Positions 1 to 8,054 of a DNA stretch of 64,000 bases are shown here, in pieces; positions within the stretch are counted from its first letter, which is position 1, and each line of letters starts with the position of its first letter. A model generated the notes under the pieces. It saw only the letters and a list, made by a program, of their open reading frames with translations. It was not told the DNA's origin and made no database searches. The stretch covers positions 5,332,001 to 5,396,000 of the forward strand of contig NZ_CP186334.1 in assembly GCF_049347105.1 (NCBI RefSeq), read 5' to 3'. This DNA comes from Gaoshiqia hydrogeniformans (GTDB taxonomy: Bacteria; Bacteroidota; Bacteroidia; Bacteroidales; Prolixibacteraceae). Made by a program: the position numbers and the translations under genes.

Positions 1-1272
1 TGGGAATTTCCGCCAAATATTTCCGGGGGCTTGGGAACAGCCTGCTACGGACTGACAAAAAGCTTGTCTTCCCTGGCCAATGTCGACATTACCTTTGTCA
101 TTCCGAAGGTACATGGCAACGAAATAGAAAACAGCATTCAACTGCGCGGCGCCAATCAGCTTGATTTATTGAAGAGTAAAATCCGTCCGGAAAGACTTAT
201 GCTTCCGGTTGAATGTTTTAGTATTGAGTCCGGGCTTGTTCCCTACGCCAATCCTGAAGAATACCAAAAACAAGCTCCTGCTTCGGTTGAAGAAATCGGG
301 ATCAAATCGGATCAGCAAATCGTATCACAAATAAATTTTACCGGAAATTACGGGCCCAACCTGTTTAATGAAATCCATAACTTTTCCGTCGTCGCCGAAC
401 ATCTGGCCCGGCAAACAAAATTTGACCTGATCCACGCGCACGACTGGTTAACTTTTCCATCCGGAATACTTGCCAAGAAAGTCTCCGGTAAACCCCTGGT
501 GATTCATGTACATGCCACCGATTTTGACCGTAGCGGCGGCAAAGCAAACCCCAAGGTGTATCAAATAGAAAAAGAAGGTATGGATGAGGCCGATTGCATT
601 ATCTGCGTCAGTAACCGGACGCGGGAAATGGTTATCGAAAAATATGACATTTCACCCTCCAAAATCAGTACGGTACACAACGGCGTAGAATTTGATGAGC
701 CGGTAACTGACCCCGAAAGACTGAAAAGAAACCGGGAAAAAATTGTAACCTTTCTGGGCCGGATTACCCTGCAAAAAGGGCCTGAATATTTCATCCGGGT
801 TGCTGAGATGGTCCTTGAGAAAATGGATCATGTCCGATTCATTATGGCCGGCAGCGGCGATCTGCTCCACGAGATGATTAAAAAAGCAGCCCGCGCCGGA
901 TTAGGGAACAAATTTCTCTTTACCGGCTTTTTAAAAGGAAAGGATGTTCACCGGATGCTTCGTCTTTCGGATGTCTTTGTGATGCCATCCGTATCAGAAC
1001 CCTTTGGCATTTGCCCGCTGGAAGCCATGCAATGCGGTGTGCCCACCATCATTTCAAAGCAATCGGGCGTATCCGAAGTGGTGAAGCACGCCATTAAAGT
1101 CGATTTCTGGGATGTACAGGCGATGGCCGATGCCATCCACGGCATATTATCCTACCCGGCGCTTTTCAACATGATGAAAAAAGAGGGTAAAAAAGAAGTC
1201 ACGGGTATCTGCTGGGAGCAGGCGGCCCAAAAAATTGAGGGTTTATACCGGCAACTCCTGTTATCCGCCTAA
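1..1272 (+). CDS. Glycosyltransferase family 4, glycogen/starch synthase-like (5' partial)
   Basis: The reading frame is open from base 1 and begins inside the conserved WEFPPNISGGLGT motif that binds the nucleotide sugar near the N-terminus of starch/glycogen synthase-like enzymes, so only the first few residues lie outside the window. The C-terminal GT-B half shows FLGRITLQKGPEYF, GSGDL and the donor-binding SEPFGICPLEAMQCGVP stretch. It probably transfers glucose or another hexose from a nucleotide sugar in the cytoplasm. Relatives in Bacteroidota often sit beside debranching enzyme and GH57 amylase genes in a glycogen-type locus, but that neighbourhood is outside the window. The downstream gene converges with only 5 bases between stop codons. 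The family is clear; the exact acceptor is not. Confidence 0.85.
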   Translation, partial: WEFPPNISGGLGTACYGLTKSLSSLANVDITFVIPKVHGNEIENSIQLRGANQLDLLKSKIRPERLMLPVECFSIESGLVPYANPEEYQKQAPASVEEIGIKSDQQIVSQINFTGNYGPNLFNEIHNFSVVAEHLARQTKFDLIHAHDWLTFPSGILAKKVSGKPLVIHVHATDFDRSGGKANPKVYQIEKEGMDEADCIICVSNRTREMVIEKYDISPSKISTVHNGVEFDEPVTDPERLKRNREKIVTFLGRITLQKGPEYFIRVAEMVLEKMDHVRFIMAGSGDLLHEMIKKAARAGLGNKFLFTGFLKGKDVHRMLRLSDVFVMPSVSEPFGICPLEAMQCGVPTIISKQSGVSEVVKHAIKVDFWDVQAMADAIHGILSYPALFNMMKKEGKKEVTGICWEQAAQKIEGLYRQLLLSA

Positions 1273-1277
1273 AAGGT

Positions 1278-2102
1278 TCAATTCAGCTTCAGCTCTTTTA
1301 GAATACGGATTGTCAGATCAAACGCGGGATTTGCCATCGCTCCGTGATCAAATCCGTCGAGCTCAAACAAATAGGTCTCCCGGTGTCCGGCTACTTTCAT
1401 CATCCGGTACATGTAAGCATTCTCTTCGTAACGACCAAGCATTTCCAACTCGCGGTCGCCGGTAATCAGGTACAGGGGCGGCGCATCGGGACGCACAAAA
1501 TATAGCGGGGCAAATTCGTCAATCAAGGGTTGGGTTCCGGCCATCCCCCGCTCCGAACGAATCAGAAAATGCGTGATGGTATGCCCACTAAACGGAATCA
1601 AAGCCGCCACCTGGTCTGAGTCGATATGGTAACCTGCCAGGTAACGTTTATCCAAAACCGCCATACTACCCAGGTAACCGCCGGCCGAATGACCGGATAC
1701 AACAATCCGTTCTTTCGAACCGCCAAATTCTTCAATATGATTGAACGCCCAGGCCACCGCGGCCGCGGCATCTTCAATATATTCAGGACATTTCACCTTC
1801 GGCCCCAGCCGGTAATTTACTGCAACAACGGCAAATCCTTTATTCTTCCATTGTTCGGGGATGAACTTTTCTCCGCCGGTGATGCCACCCCCGTGAAACC
1901 AAATCACCGTTGTAAAACCCGGCTTATTGTCAGGATAATACAGATCAAGCCGGCAACGTTCCTCCATATAATCGGTAAGTTCGCCGCTTCGGTACAGAAG
2001 GTCTTTTTCTGTTTTATAAGAATTCGCATTTTGCCCGTACGAAGAAAACGAGATGATTATTGACAGAAAAACTAAACTTAACATAAACTGAATGCGTCTC
2101 AT
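1278..2102 (-). CDS. Exported alpha/beta-hydrolase (carboxylesterase-like)
   Basis: This 274-residue protein has a hydrophobic signal peptide (residues 1-23, ending SYGQ) and an alpha/beta-hydrolase core. HGGG at residues 70-73 is the oxyanion-hole motif of the hormone-sensitive-lipase/BD-FAE type. GHSAGG places the nucleophile at Ser139, and DGFDHG near the C-terminus supplies the likely catalytic His253. It should act in the periplasm or outside the cell on small esters such as acetylated sugars or short-chain lipids. It is a single gene convergent with the glycosyltransferase and about 77 bases downstream of the ABC exporter, with which it could be co-transcribed. The substrate cannot be read from the sequence. 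Confidence 0.8.
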   Translation of the reverse strand: MRRIQFMLSLVFLSIIISFSSYGQNANSYKTEKDLLYRSGELTDYMEERCRLDLYYPDNKPGFTTVIWFHGGGITGGEKFIPEQWKNKGFAVVAVNYRLGPKVKCPEYIEDAAAAVAWAFNHIEEFGGSKERIVVSGHSAGGYLGSMAVLDKRYLAGYHIDSDQVAALIPFSGHTITHFLIRSERGMAGTQPLIDEFAPLYFVRPDAPPLYLITGDRELEMLGRYEENAYMYRMMKVAGHRETYLFELDGFDHGAMANPAFDLTIRILKELKLN

Positions 2103-2179
2103 AATGCTTATTCATTGTTTATTCGGGTGAAATTAATGAAAAAATCAGAAGCCAACTTACAGCGGCTTCAGCAGGCAGG

Positions 2180-4003
2180 CTAAAACACCTGCATTTTGTG
2201 CAATTTATAGTAATGACCTTCCCGGGCAATTAACTCCTCGTGGTTACCCGTTTCCACAATTTTACCTTCGTGAAGAACACAGATCAGATCGGCATTTTTT
2301 ATGGTCGACAGGCGATGCGCGATGACCAGCGATGTCCGGTTTTTCATCAGGTTTTCGAGGGCCTGCTGCACCAGCTTTTCCGATTCGGTGTCCAAGGCTG
2401 AGGTTGCTTCATCAAGAATCAGGATCGGCGGATTTTTCAGAATAGCCCGGGCAATGGAGACCCGTTGTTTTTGTCCGCCCGAAAGTTTATCGCCCCGGTC
2501 GCCAATATTGGTCTGATAAGCGTTTTCGGTAGCCATGATAAATTCATGGGCATTCGCAATTTTTGCCGCATTTATCACTTCTTCTTCCGTCACATCGTTC
2601 ACGCCAAAGGCAATGTTGTTGAAAAAGGTATCATTAAACAAAATCGGCTCCTGGTTCACATTCCCCATCAGGCTGCGCAAATCGTGCAACTTAATGTCGC
2701 GGATATCGATGCCGTCAAGATAAATTCCGCCCCCGGTTACATCCCAGAAACGCGGCATCAAATCGACCAGAGTTGTTTTTCCCGAACCGGATTTTCCGAC
2801 AAAAGCTACGGTTTGCCCTTTACGAATATGAAGGTTGATCTGATCAAGCACTCTTTCGGTTACATAACTGAAACTCACATTCCTGTACTCAATCGATCCG
2901 GTGAAGTCGGCTTTGGAAACTGCATCAGTTTTATCGTTAATCCAGTTTTCCTGCCCCAATATCCGGTCAATTCGTTCCATCGAAGCCAGTCCCTTCTCCA
3001 CGCTGTACAAAGCGGTTGAAAAAGCCTTTGCCGGGTTGATGATATTGTAGAAAAACACCAGGTAAACAATAAACTGTTGCGGACTCAGGGCTCCCGCATC
3101 ACCCGAAAGAATAAGGTTTCCGCCATACCATAACACGATGACGATTACGGCTGTTCCCAGGAACTCGCTCATCGGGTGGGCCAGAAAATACCGGCTCATC
3201 AGCTTGTTCATAATCAAGCGGTAGTTTTCATTCTCCCGGTCGAAACGTTCAATCGCCTTCTTCTCGGCAGTAAACGCCTTAATGACCCTTAAACCCGAAA
3301 TATCTTCATCTATAATTGAAAGAATTTCACCTTGTTTATTTTGCCCTTTCCGCGATTGCCGTTTCAGGCTTTTTCCAACTCTACCGATCAAAAAACCGGT
3401 TACAGGTAACATGATAAAAACAAAAATCGTCAGCGACCAACTGGTATAAACCATGTAGGTCAGCGAGATCAGTATCAGTATCGGATTTTTGAACAACATA
3501 TCCAGCGAATTCATCACCGAGTTTTCTATTTCCTGTACATCGCTGGTCATACGCGCCATAATATCACCTTTCCGCTCATCGTTGAAAAATCCCAACGGTA
3601 AAGACAACATTTTGCGGTATATCCTGCCCCTGATATCACGAACTACGCCGTTACGGATACCAATCATCATATAACTGGCCAAATAGGTAAAACCGACTTT
3701 CAGCAACACCATCAGGATAATAAACATCCCGATATATATCAGCGCCGTAGATTGCCCGTACTGATCAATCACCCAGGTTATAAAATACGAAAGGTTATTT
3801 AAAATGACTTTTACCGACATCTCGAAGGGTAAAAGTTCGGTGACCCCCTCTTCGGTACCAAACAAAATACCCAGCACCGGCGACAGCAAGCCAAATGAGA
3901 AAGCCCCGAAAACAGCAGCCAGTAAGTTAAACAAAAAGTTTAGCCCAACTTTCCCTTTATATGGAGGCAAAAACCTCCGTAACAGTTTGATTAAATCTTT
4001 CAT
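2180..4003 (-). CDS. ABC exporter, fused permease and ATPase (MsbA/lipid-type)
   Basis: This is a 607-residue half-transporter. The N-terminal half has about six membrane segments (first near residues 20-45) with an ABC_membrane domain. The C-terminal half is the nucleotide-binding domain, with Walker A GKSGSGKTT near residue 400, the signature LSGGQKQR, Walker B ILILDEATSALD and the switch histidine in VIAHRLST. It would homodimerise in the inner membrane. Length and domain order match MsbA/multidrug-type exporters, and in Bacteroidota this family often serves as the lipid A flippase, but several paralogues normally exist, so msbA is not assigned. It lies downstream of purB on the same strand with about 70 bases between them. 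Confidence 0.88.
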   Translation of the reverse strand: MKDLIKLLRRFLPPYKGKVGLNFLFNLLAAVFGAFSFGLLSPVLGILFGTEEGVTELLPFEMSVKVILNNLSYFITWVIDQYGQSTALIYIGMFIILMVLLKVGFTYLASYMMIGIRNGVVRDIRGRIYRKMLSLPLGFFNDERKGDIMARMTSDVQEIENSVMNSLDMLFKNPILILISLTYMVYTSWSLTIFVFIMLPVTGFLIGRVGKSLKRQSRKGQNKQGEILSIIDEDISGLRVIKAFTAEKKAIERFDRENENYRLIMNKLMSRYFLAHPMSEFLGTAVIVIVLWYGGNLILSGDAGALSPQQFIVYLVFFYNIINPAKAFSTALYSVEKGLASMERIDRILGQENWINDKTDAVSKADFTGSIEYRNVSFSYVTERVLDQINLHIRKGQTVAFVGKSGSGKTTLVDLMPRFWDVTGGGIYLDGIDIRDIKLHDLRSLMGNVNQEPILFNDTFFNNIAFGVNDVTEEEVINAAKIANAHEFIMATENAYQTNIGDRGDKLSGGQKQRVSIARAILKNPPILILDEATSALDTESEKLVQQALENLMKNRTSLVIAHRLSTIKNADLICVLHEGKIVETGNHEELIAREGHYYKLHKMQVF

Positions 4004-4074
4004 GATCGTTTATAAGCCATTTTTCAGAACGACAACCAACCCGATTCGGTCATCAAAAAATGCGTTGTTTTAAA

Positions 4075-5421
4075 TTAAAAGATGCCTGTATAATTGTGTG
4101 GCGTAATCTTTTTCAACTCCGTTTTCAGAGCATCACTTATGCCCAGGGTGTCAATAAATTCATGAATCACCTGCTGATCGATCTTCCGGTTAACGCGTGT
4201 CAGGTTGCGCAGGGCTTCGTATGGGTTTGGGTAGCCTTCGCGCCGCAAAATGGTTTGGATGGCTTCGGCAACAACCGGCCAGTTTGCGTCAAGATCAGCA
4301 TCAATCGCATCGCGGTTCAGCAATAATTTATCCAGTCCCCGCATGGTCGAATGAACCGCGATCAGCGTATGTGCAACGGGCATACCGATCGTGCGCAGAA
4401 CCGTCGAGTCGGTCAGGTCCCTCTGCAGGCGCGAAACCGGCAGCTTAACAGCCAGGTGCTCAAACAAGGCATTGGCGATCCCCAGGTTTCCTTCCGAGTT
4501 CTCAAAATCAATCGGGTTTACTTTGTGCGGCATCGCCGACGATCCGACCTCGCCGGCTTTAATTTTTTGCTTGAAATATTCCATCGATATGTAAGTCCAC
4601 ATGTCGCGGTCGAGATCGATCAGAATGGTATTTACTCGCTTCAGGGCATCAAAAATTGCCGCGTGGTTATCGTAGTTGGCTATCTGTGTGGTGTATTGTG
4701 CGCGTTCGAGTCCGAGGTATTTCTTCAGGAAATGGTTGCCGAACGCTTTCCAGCTGATCTCGGGATAGGCAGCCTGGTGCGCGTTGAAGTTTCCCGTTGC
4801 GCCGCCGAATTTGGCATCGCATTGAATTCCTCTCAGTTGCTCCAGTTGTTTTTTTATCCGTTCGGAAAAAACCCGGATTTCTTTCCCCAAATTTGTTGGC
4901 GAAGCAGGCTGACCGTGGGTTTTTGCCAGCATGGGTATGTTTTTCCATTCGTCGGCCAACTCATCCAGCTTATCGGTTAAATCATTGATCGCCGGGAAAT
5001 ATTCGTAATCCAGCGCATCGTGAATCGACCGGGGAACTGCCGTATTGTTAATGTCCTGCGATGTCAGTCCAAAATGAATGAACTCTTTATAGGCCTGAAT
5101 GCCCAGTTTATCAAATTCTTCTTTCAGAAAATACTCGACGGCTTTTACATCGTGATTGGTCACTTTTTCAATGTCTTTCACCCGCTGCGCATCGGTTACC
5201 GAAAAGTTTTCGACCAAGCCGCGCAAACGGGCAAACAAGGTCTTGTCGAAACCGGCCAATTGAGGCAGGGGCAGTTCACACAAGGCGATAAAGTATTCGA
5301 TCTCAACAAAAACCCGGTATTTGATCAGGGCATATTCAGAAAAATACAATTGCAGGTTTTCGACTTTCGATCGGTAACGGCCATCAATGGGCGTAATTGC
5401 AGTGAGTAAGTTCAGTTCCAT
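4075..5421 (-). CDS. purB: Adenylosuccinate lyase
   Basis: This 448-residue enzyme splits adenylosuccinate to AMP and fumarate, and SAICAR to AICAR and fumarate, in cytoplasmic purine synthesis. It carries the fumarase/aspartase-superfamily signature SSAMPHKVNPIDFEN at about residues 285-300, the flexible loop holding the catalytic serine. It also has TSQDINNTA and KTHGQPASPTNLGKE, which belong to the shared active site. Length and motif content match the longer E. coli-type PurB. The ATG at 5419-5421 directly begins the conserved N-terminus. The upstream region holds a TAnnTTTA box on the minus strand at 5442-5449 that could be its promoter. Confidence 0.95.
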   Translation of the reverse strand: MELNLLTAITPIDGRYRSKVENLQLYFSEYALIKYRVFVEIEYFIALCELPLPQLAGFDKTLFARLRGLVENFSVTDAQRVKDIEKVTNHDVKAVEYFLKEEFDKLGIQAYKEFIHFGLTSQDINNTAVPRSIHDALDYEYFPAINDLTDKLDELADEWKNIPMLAKTHGQPASPTNLGKEIRVFSERIKKQLEQLRGIQCDAKFGGATGNFNAHQAAYPEISWKAFGNHFLKKYLGLERAQYTTQIANYDNHAAIFDALKRVNTILIDLDRDMWTYISMEYFKQKIKAGEVGSSAMPHKVNPIDFENSEGNLGIANALFEHLAVKLPVSRLQRDLTDSTVLRTIGMPVAHTLIAVHSTMRGLDKLLLNRDAIDADLDANWPVVAEAIQTILRREGYPNPYEALRNLTRVNRKIDQQVIHEFIDTLGISDALKTELKKITPHNYTGIF

Positions 5422-5689
5422 GTTTTTAATTTTTCACGCGATAAAGGTAACAAAAATCATCAAAAATTGTCAGTCGGCGCCACCTGGGAATCGTTACCAA
5501 AATCAGCATCCTCCTTCTGATATAAGCAGCCTTTCTCCGCCCGAATATCTCCTTCATAAAAAAATGTTAAATTCTCATTTTAAACAAAAAAAAGATTTCA
5601 ACCAATGTCTTCATTTTGTAAGTTTATTCATAATTTTATGCTCTGAAAATCACAAACAAAACACAAATCATTGCCTAAAATCAAACAAA

Positions 5690-6271
5690 ATGAAACTAGC
5701 CACACTTATCCTGCTGCTTTTTATCAGCGCTGTTTCTTTTTCTCAACATCACAAATTAGCCCTGGTATACGGGTACGCGAACAACGATGTATACCGGGTA
5801 AACGAACTGGATGGCGCTGCCGGCTATCATGGCAAGAGCTCATACCTGATCGGACTAAACTACCAGAAAGCGCTTGTTTCTTCGCTCTGGTTCGAAACCG
5901 GGCTCGAATATTCCAGAAACAAAATAGAAATTACCCCGGCACCGAATCCGGAGATTGATCTCACGGCCAGGCAAACGACGGCCGAACTGTTAACCATCCC
6001 GGCTTACGGCAACCTGAGCTTTCTAAAATATTTTTTTGTCAATGGCGGGTTACTGCTCGATTTCGACATCAAGCTGCCCGAACAAAGCATTGACAGCCAA
6101 ACCGGAATTGGGTTCGGGTTTGGGATTGGCGGAGAAATAAATATCAAACAGCTGCATTTCTTTGCAAATGCCTTTCTGAAAAACCATGCGGTTATTGCCT
6201 TCGATAAAGAACGTAACCAACAGCATTTGGTCGAAGACGGGCTGAAATTTGGCATTGGCTACAGTTTCTGA
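5690..6271 (+). CDS. Small outer-membrane beta-barrel protein
   Basis: The open frame extends far upstream, but I start at the ATG at 5690 because it gives a standard signal peptide (hydrophobic residues 4-16, cleavage likely after FSQ) and a 193-residue product. The mature chain alternates hydrophobic and polar residues with many aromatic and glycine residues and ends in GYSF, with a terminal aromatic, as expected for an eight-stranded OmpA/OmpW-like barrel. The function is unknown. It is transcribed alone, divergent from purB, after a 268-base AT-rich intergenic stretch. The barrel fold is inferred from composition and the C-terminal pattern only. Confidence 0.65.
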   Translation: MKLATLILLLFISAVSFSQHHKLALVYGYANNDVYRVNELDGAAGYHGKSSYLIGLNYQKALVSSLWFETGLEYSRNKIEITPAPNPEIDLTARQTTAELLTIPAYGNLSFLKYFFVNGGLLLDFDIKLPEQSIDSQTGIGFGFGIGGEINIKQLHFFANAFLKNHAVIAFDKERNQQHLVEDGLKFGIGYSF

Positions 6272-6304
6272 TTATTGGCAGCAGAACGGCATGCGCTCAA
6301 TTCG

Positions 6305-6312
6305 TAACTTTG
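6305..6312 (+). promoter_or_regulatory. Bacteroidota -7 box (TAACTTTG)
   Basis: The octamer matches the Bacteroidota sigma-ABfr -7 consensus TAnnTTTG and lies 15 bases before the chosen start codon of the next gene, implying a very short leader. I see no convincing TTTG/TTG element about 19 bases upstream, so support is partial. Confidence 0.4.
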
Positions 6313-6327
6313 CCGAAAGGTTCTGTT

Positions 6328-6882
6328 ATGAGCGGTTTGAATGACATTCCTCTTCCTGTAAAGTTCAATGCCTTCAAGCACCACCGGAAGTATATCCTGG
6401 CTTTACTGACAACCGTTTCGGTAGACGAACTGGCCGAAATGCTTAATCCCTTGTGCCATAACTACATCGATATTTACACCGGCCGCTTGTCGCCCGAAAC
6501 GATCGGAAATCAAATAATTTGTTTTCTGAAAAACGAAAAAGCCTTTCATCCGGACGAATTCAAAACCTGGTTGAATGCCACATCGGGTTATCGGCACATC
6601 CGGTTGGACGATGGATCGGAATGGATTATACGCGAAGGAGTTGAACCGGAGAGGTACATCCATGTGCATCCGGCCCGAACAGGAAGTTGCACGATCCGCG
6701 TTAAAGGTTCGACCCTGAAAACAAGCCTGATCCTGAAAATAAACCATCCGGATCTTCTCCTTCCGGTTTCGCTTCACGAAGTTAACCGGGTACGGCAACT
6801 AGCCGGACTACCTCCGGTAAAAAAACTTGAACGCGGGAAAGGAATTCAAAACTGTATCGAACGGTTCTTTGCAGCCTGCTAA
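6328..6882 (+). CDS. Conserved-looking hypothetical protein (184 aa)
   Basis: I do not recognise a named domain. The product is a soluble 184-residue protein with no signal peptide or membrane segment. It is predicted mainly helical in its first 90 residues, followed by a charged strand-rich stretch (residues about 95-135, including HVHPARTG) and a C-terminal helical segment with VNRVRQLAGLPP. I chose ATG 6328 rather than the upstream TTG at 6310 because the TTG overlaps the -7 promoter box. It lies alone between the barrel gene and the peroxiredoxin gene. It resembles small cytoplasmic proteins common in Bacteroidia, but no function can be assigned. Confidence 0.65.
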   Translation: MSGLNDIPLPVKFNAFKHHRKYILALLTTVSVDELAEMLNPLCHNYIDIYTGRLSPETIGNQIICFLKNEKAFHPDEFKTWLNATSGYRHIRLDDGSEWIIREGVEPERYIHVHPARTGSCTIRVKGSTLKTSLILKINHPDLLLPVSLHEVNRVRQLAGLPPVKKLERGKGIQNCIERFFAAC

Positions 6883-7190
6883 GGCACTTTAAAAAAAGAA
6901 TAAAACACCTTTAGGTATGGAAATTACCCATTGACTTTAGCCCCTTCAATGTGGTTAATTCGCATCGAGGAAAAATGAGAACAGGATTCTTATATTTTTT
7001 AGGGCTTAGTAATAATCGTGAGGTCTTTTTTCCAAAATTCGTTACATGTCATTCGCAGGTGATGCAATAAGAGGTAGGGCCATTGTTGCAAATACTTCAA
7101 CGACATCTCTCTGATGAGCGGACCAAATCGCTCTGCATGAATCTGAAGGATTCATTTTTAGGTGAAGTATGCAATATTTAAAATTATTTT
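6883..7190. other. 308-base intergenic stretch without a convincing gene
   Basis: This AT-rich stretch contains only short open frames. The longest on the minus strand is about 50 codons, with no recognisable product. A small inverted repeat (ATGAATC/GATTCAT with a 5-base loop, 7137-7155) is followed by TTTTTA and could be a weak terminator or leader hairpin ahead of the peroxiredoxin gene. The promoter of that gene should lie here, but I could not identify it. Confidence 0.4.
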
Positions 7191-7925
7191 ATGAAAAATT
7201 TATCCTTATTATTCCTGATGCTGATTTGTTCAGCAGGAGTCGGTTACAGCCAGAGTGGACAAATCCCGCTGATTGGAGCAAAAGCGCCGGTATTTACAGC
7301 GGAAACAACAAACGGAACCTTAAATTTTCCTGACGATTACGGTAAAAACTGGAAAGTATTGATGAGCCATCCCAAAGATTTCACACCGGTATGTACATCG
7401 GAGTTACTCGAATTAGCCTATATGCAGCAAGCTTTTGAAGATTTGGGTGTAAAGCTGGCTGTCATCTCGGTAGACAACCTGAACCAGCACGCCATGTGGA
7501 AGGCCCACCTGGAAGAGTTGGACTACAAAGGCCGCGGAGCCCAAAAGATACACTTTCCGCTGATTGACGACCATTCGATGCAGGTTTCCCGAAAATATGG
7601 CATGCTCCATAGTCCGACAAGTACCAGCAGGGACATCCGCGGTGTTTACATTATCAGCCCCGACAACATCATCCGTTCAATCAATTTTTATCCGACCGAA
7701 GTTGGCCGGAATATGAAAGAAATTGAACGAACTGTCATTGCCTTGCAAACAGCGAGGGATGAAACGGTTTACACCCCGGCCAACTGGAATAAAGGCGAAG
7801 ATCTTATCGTACCGCATTTACCTTACAGGCACGCCGATCGGAGTAATGTACAATTGACCGATTTGCAGGAAAGCGACAAATATTACAGTGTGGGCAACCG
7901 GCTGTGGTTTAAAAGAGCAGAATAA
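7191..7925 (+). CDS. Exported 1-Cys (Prx6-type) peroxiredoxin
   Basis: This 244-residue thiol peroxidase carries the peroxiredoxin motif DFTPVCTSE, with the peroxidatic cysteine at Cys68. The long C-terminal extension (NWNKGEDLIVPH onward) is typical of the Prx6 subfamily. No other cysteine remains after the signal peptide, so it should work as a 1-Cys enzyme. Unusually for this family it begins with a hydrophobic signal peptide (residues 1-20, ending GYSQ), which places it in the periplasm, where it would reduce peroxides with an unidentified reductant. It is monocistronic: a hairpin plus T-run follows 10 bases after the stop. Confidence 0.88.
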   Translation: MKNLSLLFLMLICSAGVGYSQSGQIPLIGAKAPVFTAETTNGTLNFPDDYGKNWKVLMSHPKDFTPVCTSELLELAYMQQAFEDLGVKLAVISVDNLNQHAMWKAHLEELDYKGRGAQKIHFPLIDDHSMQVSRKYGMLHSPTSTSRDIRGVYIISPDNIIRSINFYPTEVGRNMKEIERTVIALQTARDETVYTPANWNKGEDLIVPHLPYRHADRSNVQLTDLQESDKYYSVGNRLWFKRAE

Positions 7926-7935
7926 CTGACGTTCA

Positions 7936-7963
7936 TCCGGCTGAGCAAAGAAGCCGGATTTTT
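7936..7963 (+). terminator. Rho-independent terminator of the peroxiredoxin gene
   Basis: A 7-bp perfect stem (TCCGGCT/AGCCGGA) with a 9-base loop is followed directly by TTTTT. It lies 10 bases after the peroxiredoxin stop codon. Confidence 0.65.
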
Positions 7964-7995
7964 AACGATACCTGCCTTTTCCCCTTCAAGAAGAA

Positions 7996-8032
7996 ATCCG
8001 ATTGGGTCCCCTCAATCGAAGCCCAATCGGAT
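7996..8032 (-). terminator. Terminator of the M49-like peptidase gene
   Basis: A perfect 11-bp inverted repeat (ATCCGATTGGG/CCCAATCGGAT) with a 15-base loop lies 22 bases past the stop of the minus-strand peptidase gene. Read on that strand it is followed by the U-rich TTTCTTCTT. Together with the plus-strand hairpin it insulates two convergent genes. Confidence 0.6.
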
Positions 8033-8054
8033 CTTCCCGTTAACACAGGCCGGA

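Noticed and set aside
5387..5689. Upstream extension of the small barrel protein
   Set aside because: It overlaps the purB start and an AT-rich control region, and would hide the signal peptide that begins at ATG 5690.
7021..7170. Possible gene remnant on the minus strand in the gap before the peroxiredoxin gene
   Set aside because: Two overlapping frames give 37- and about 50-residue products with no recognisable motif, so a remnant cannot be supported.
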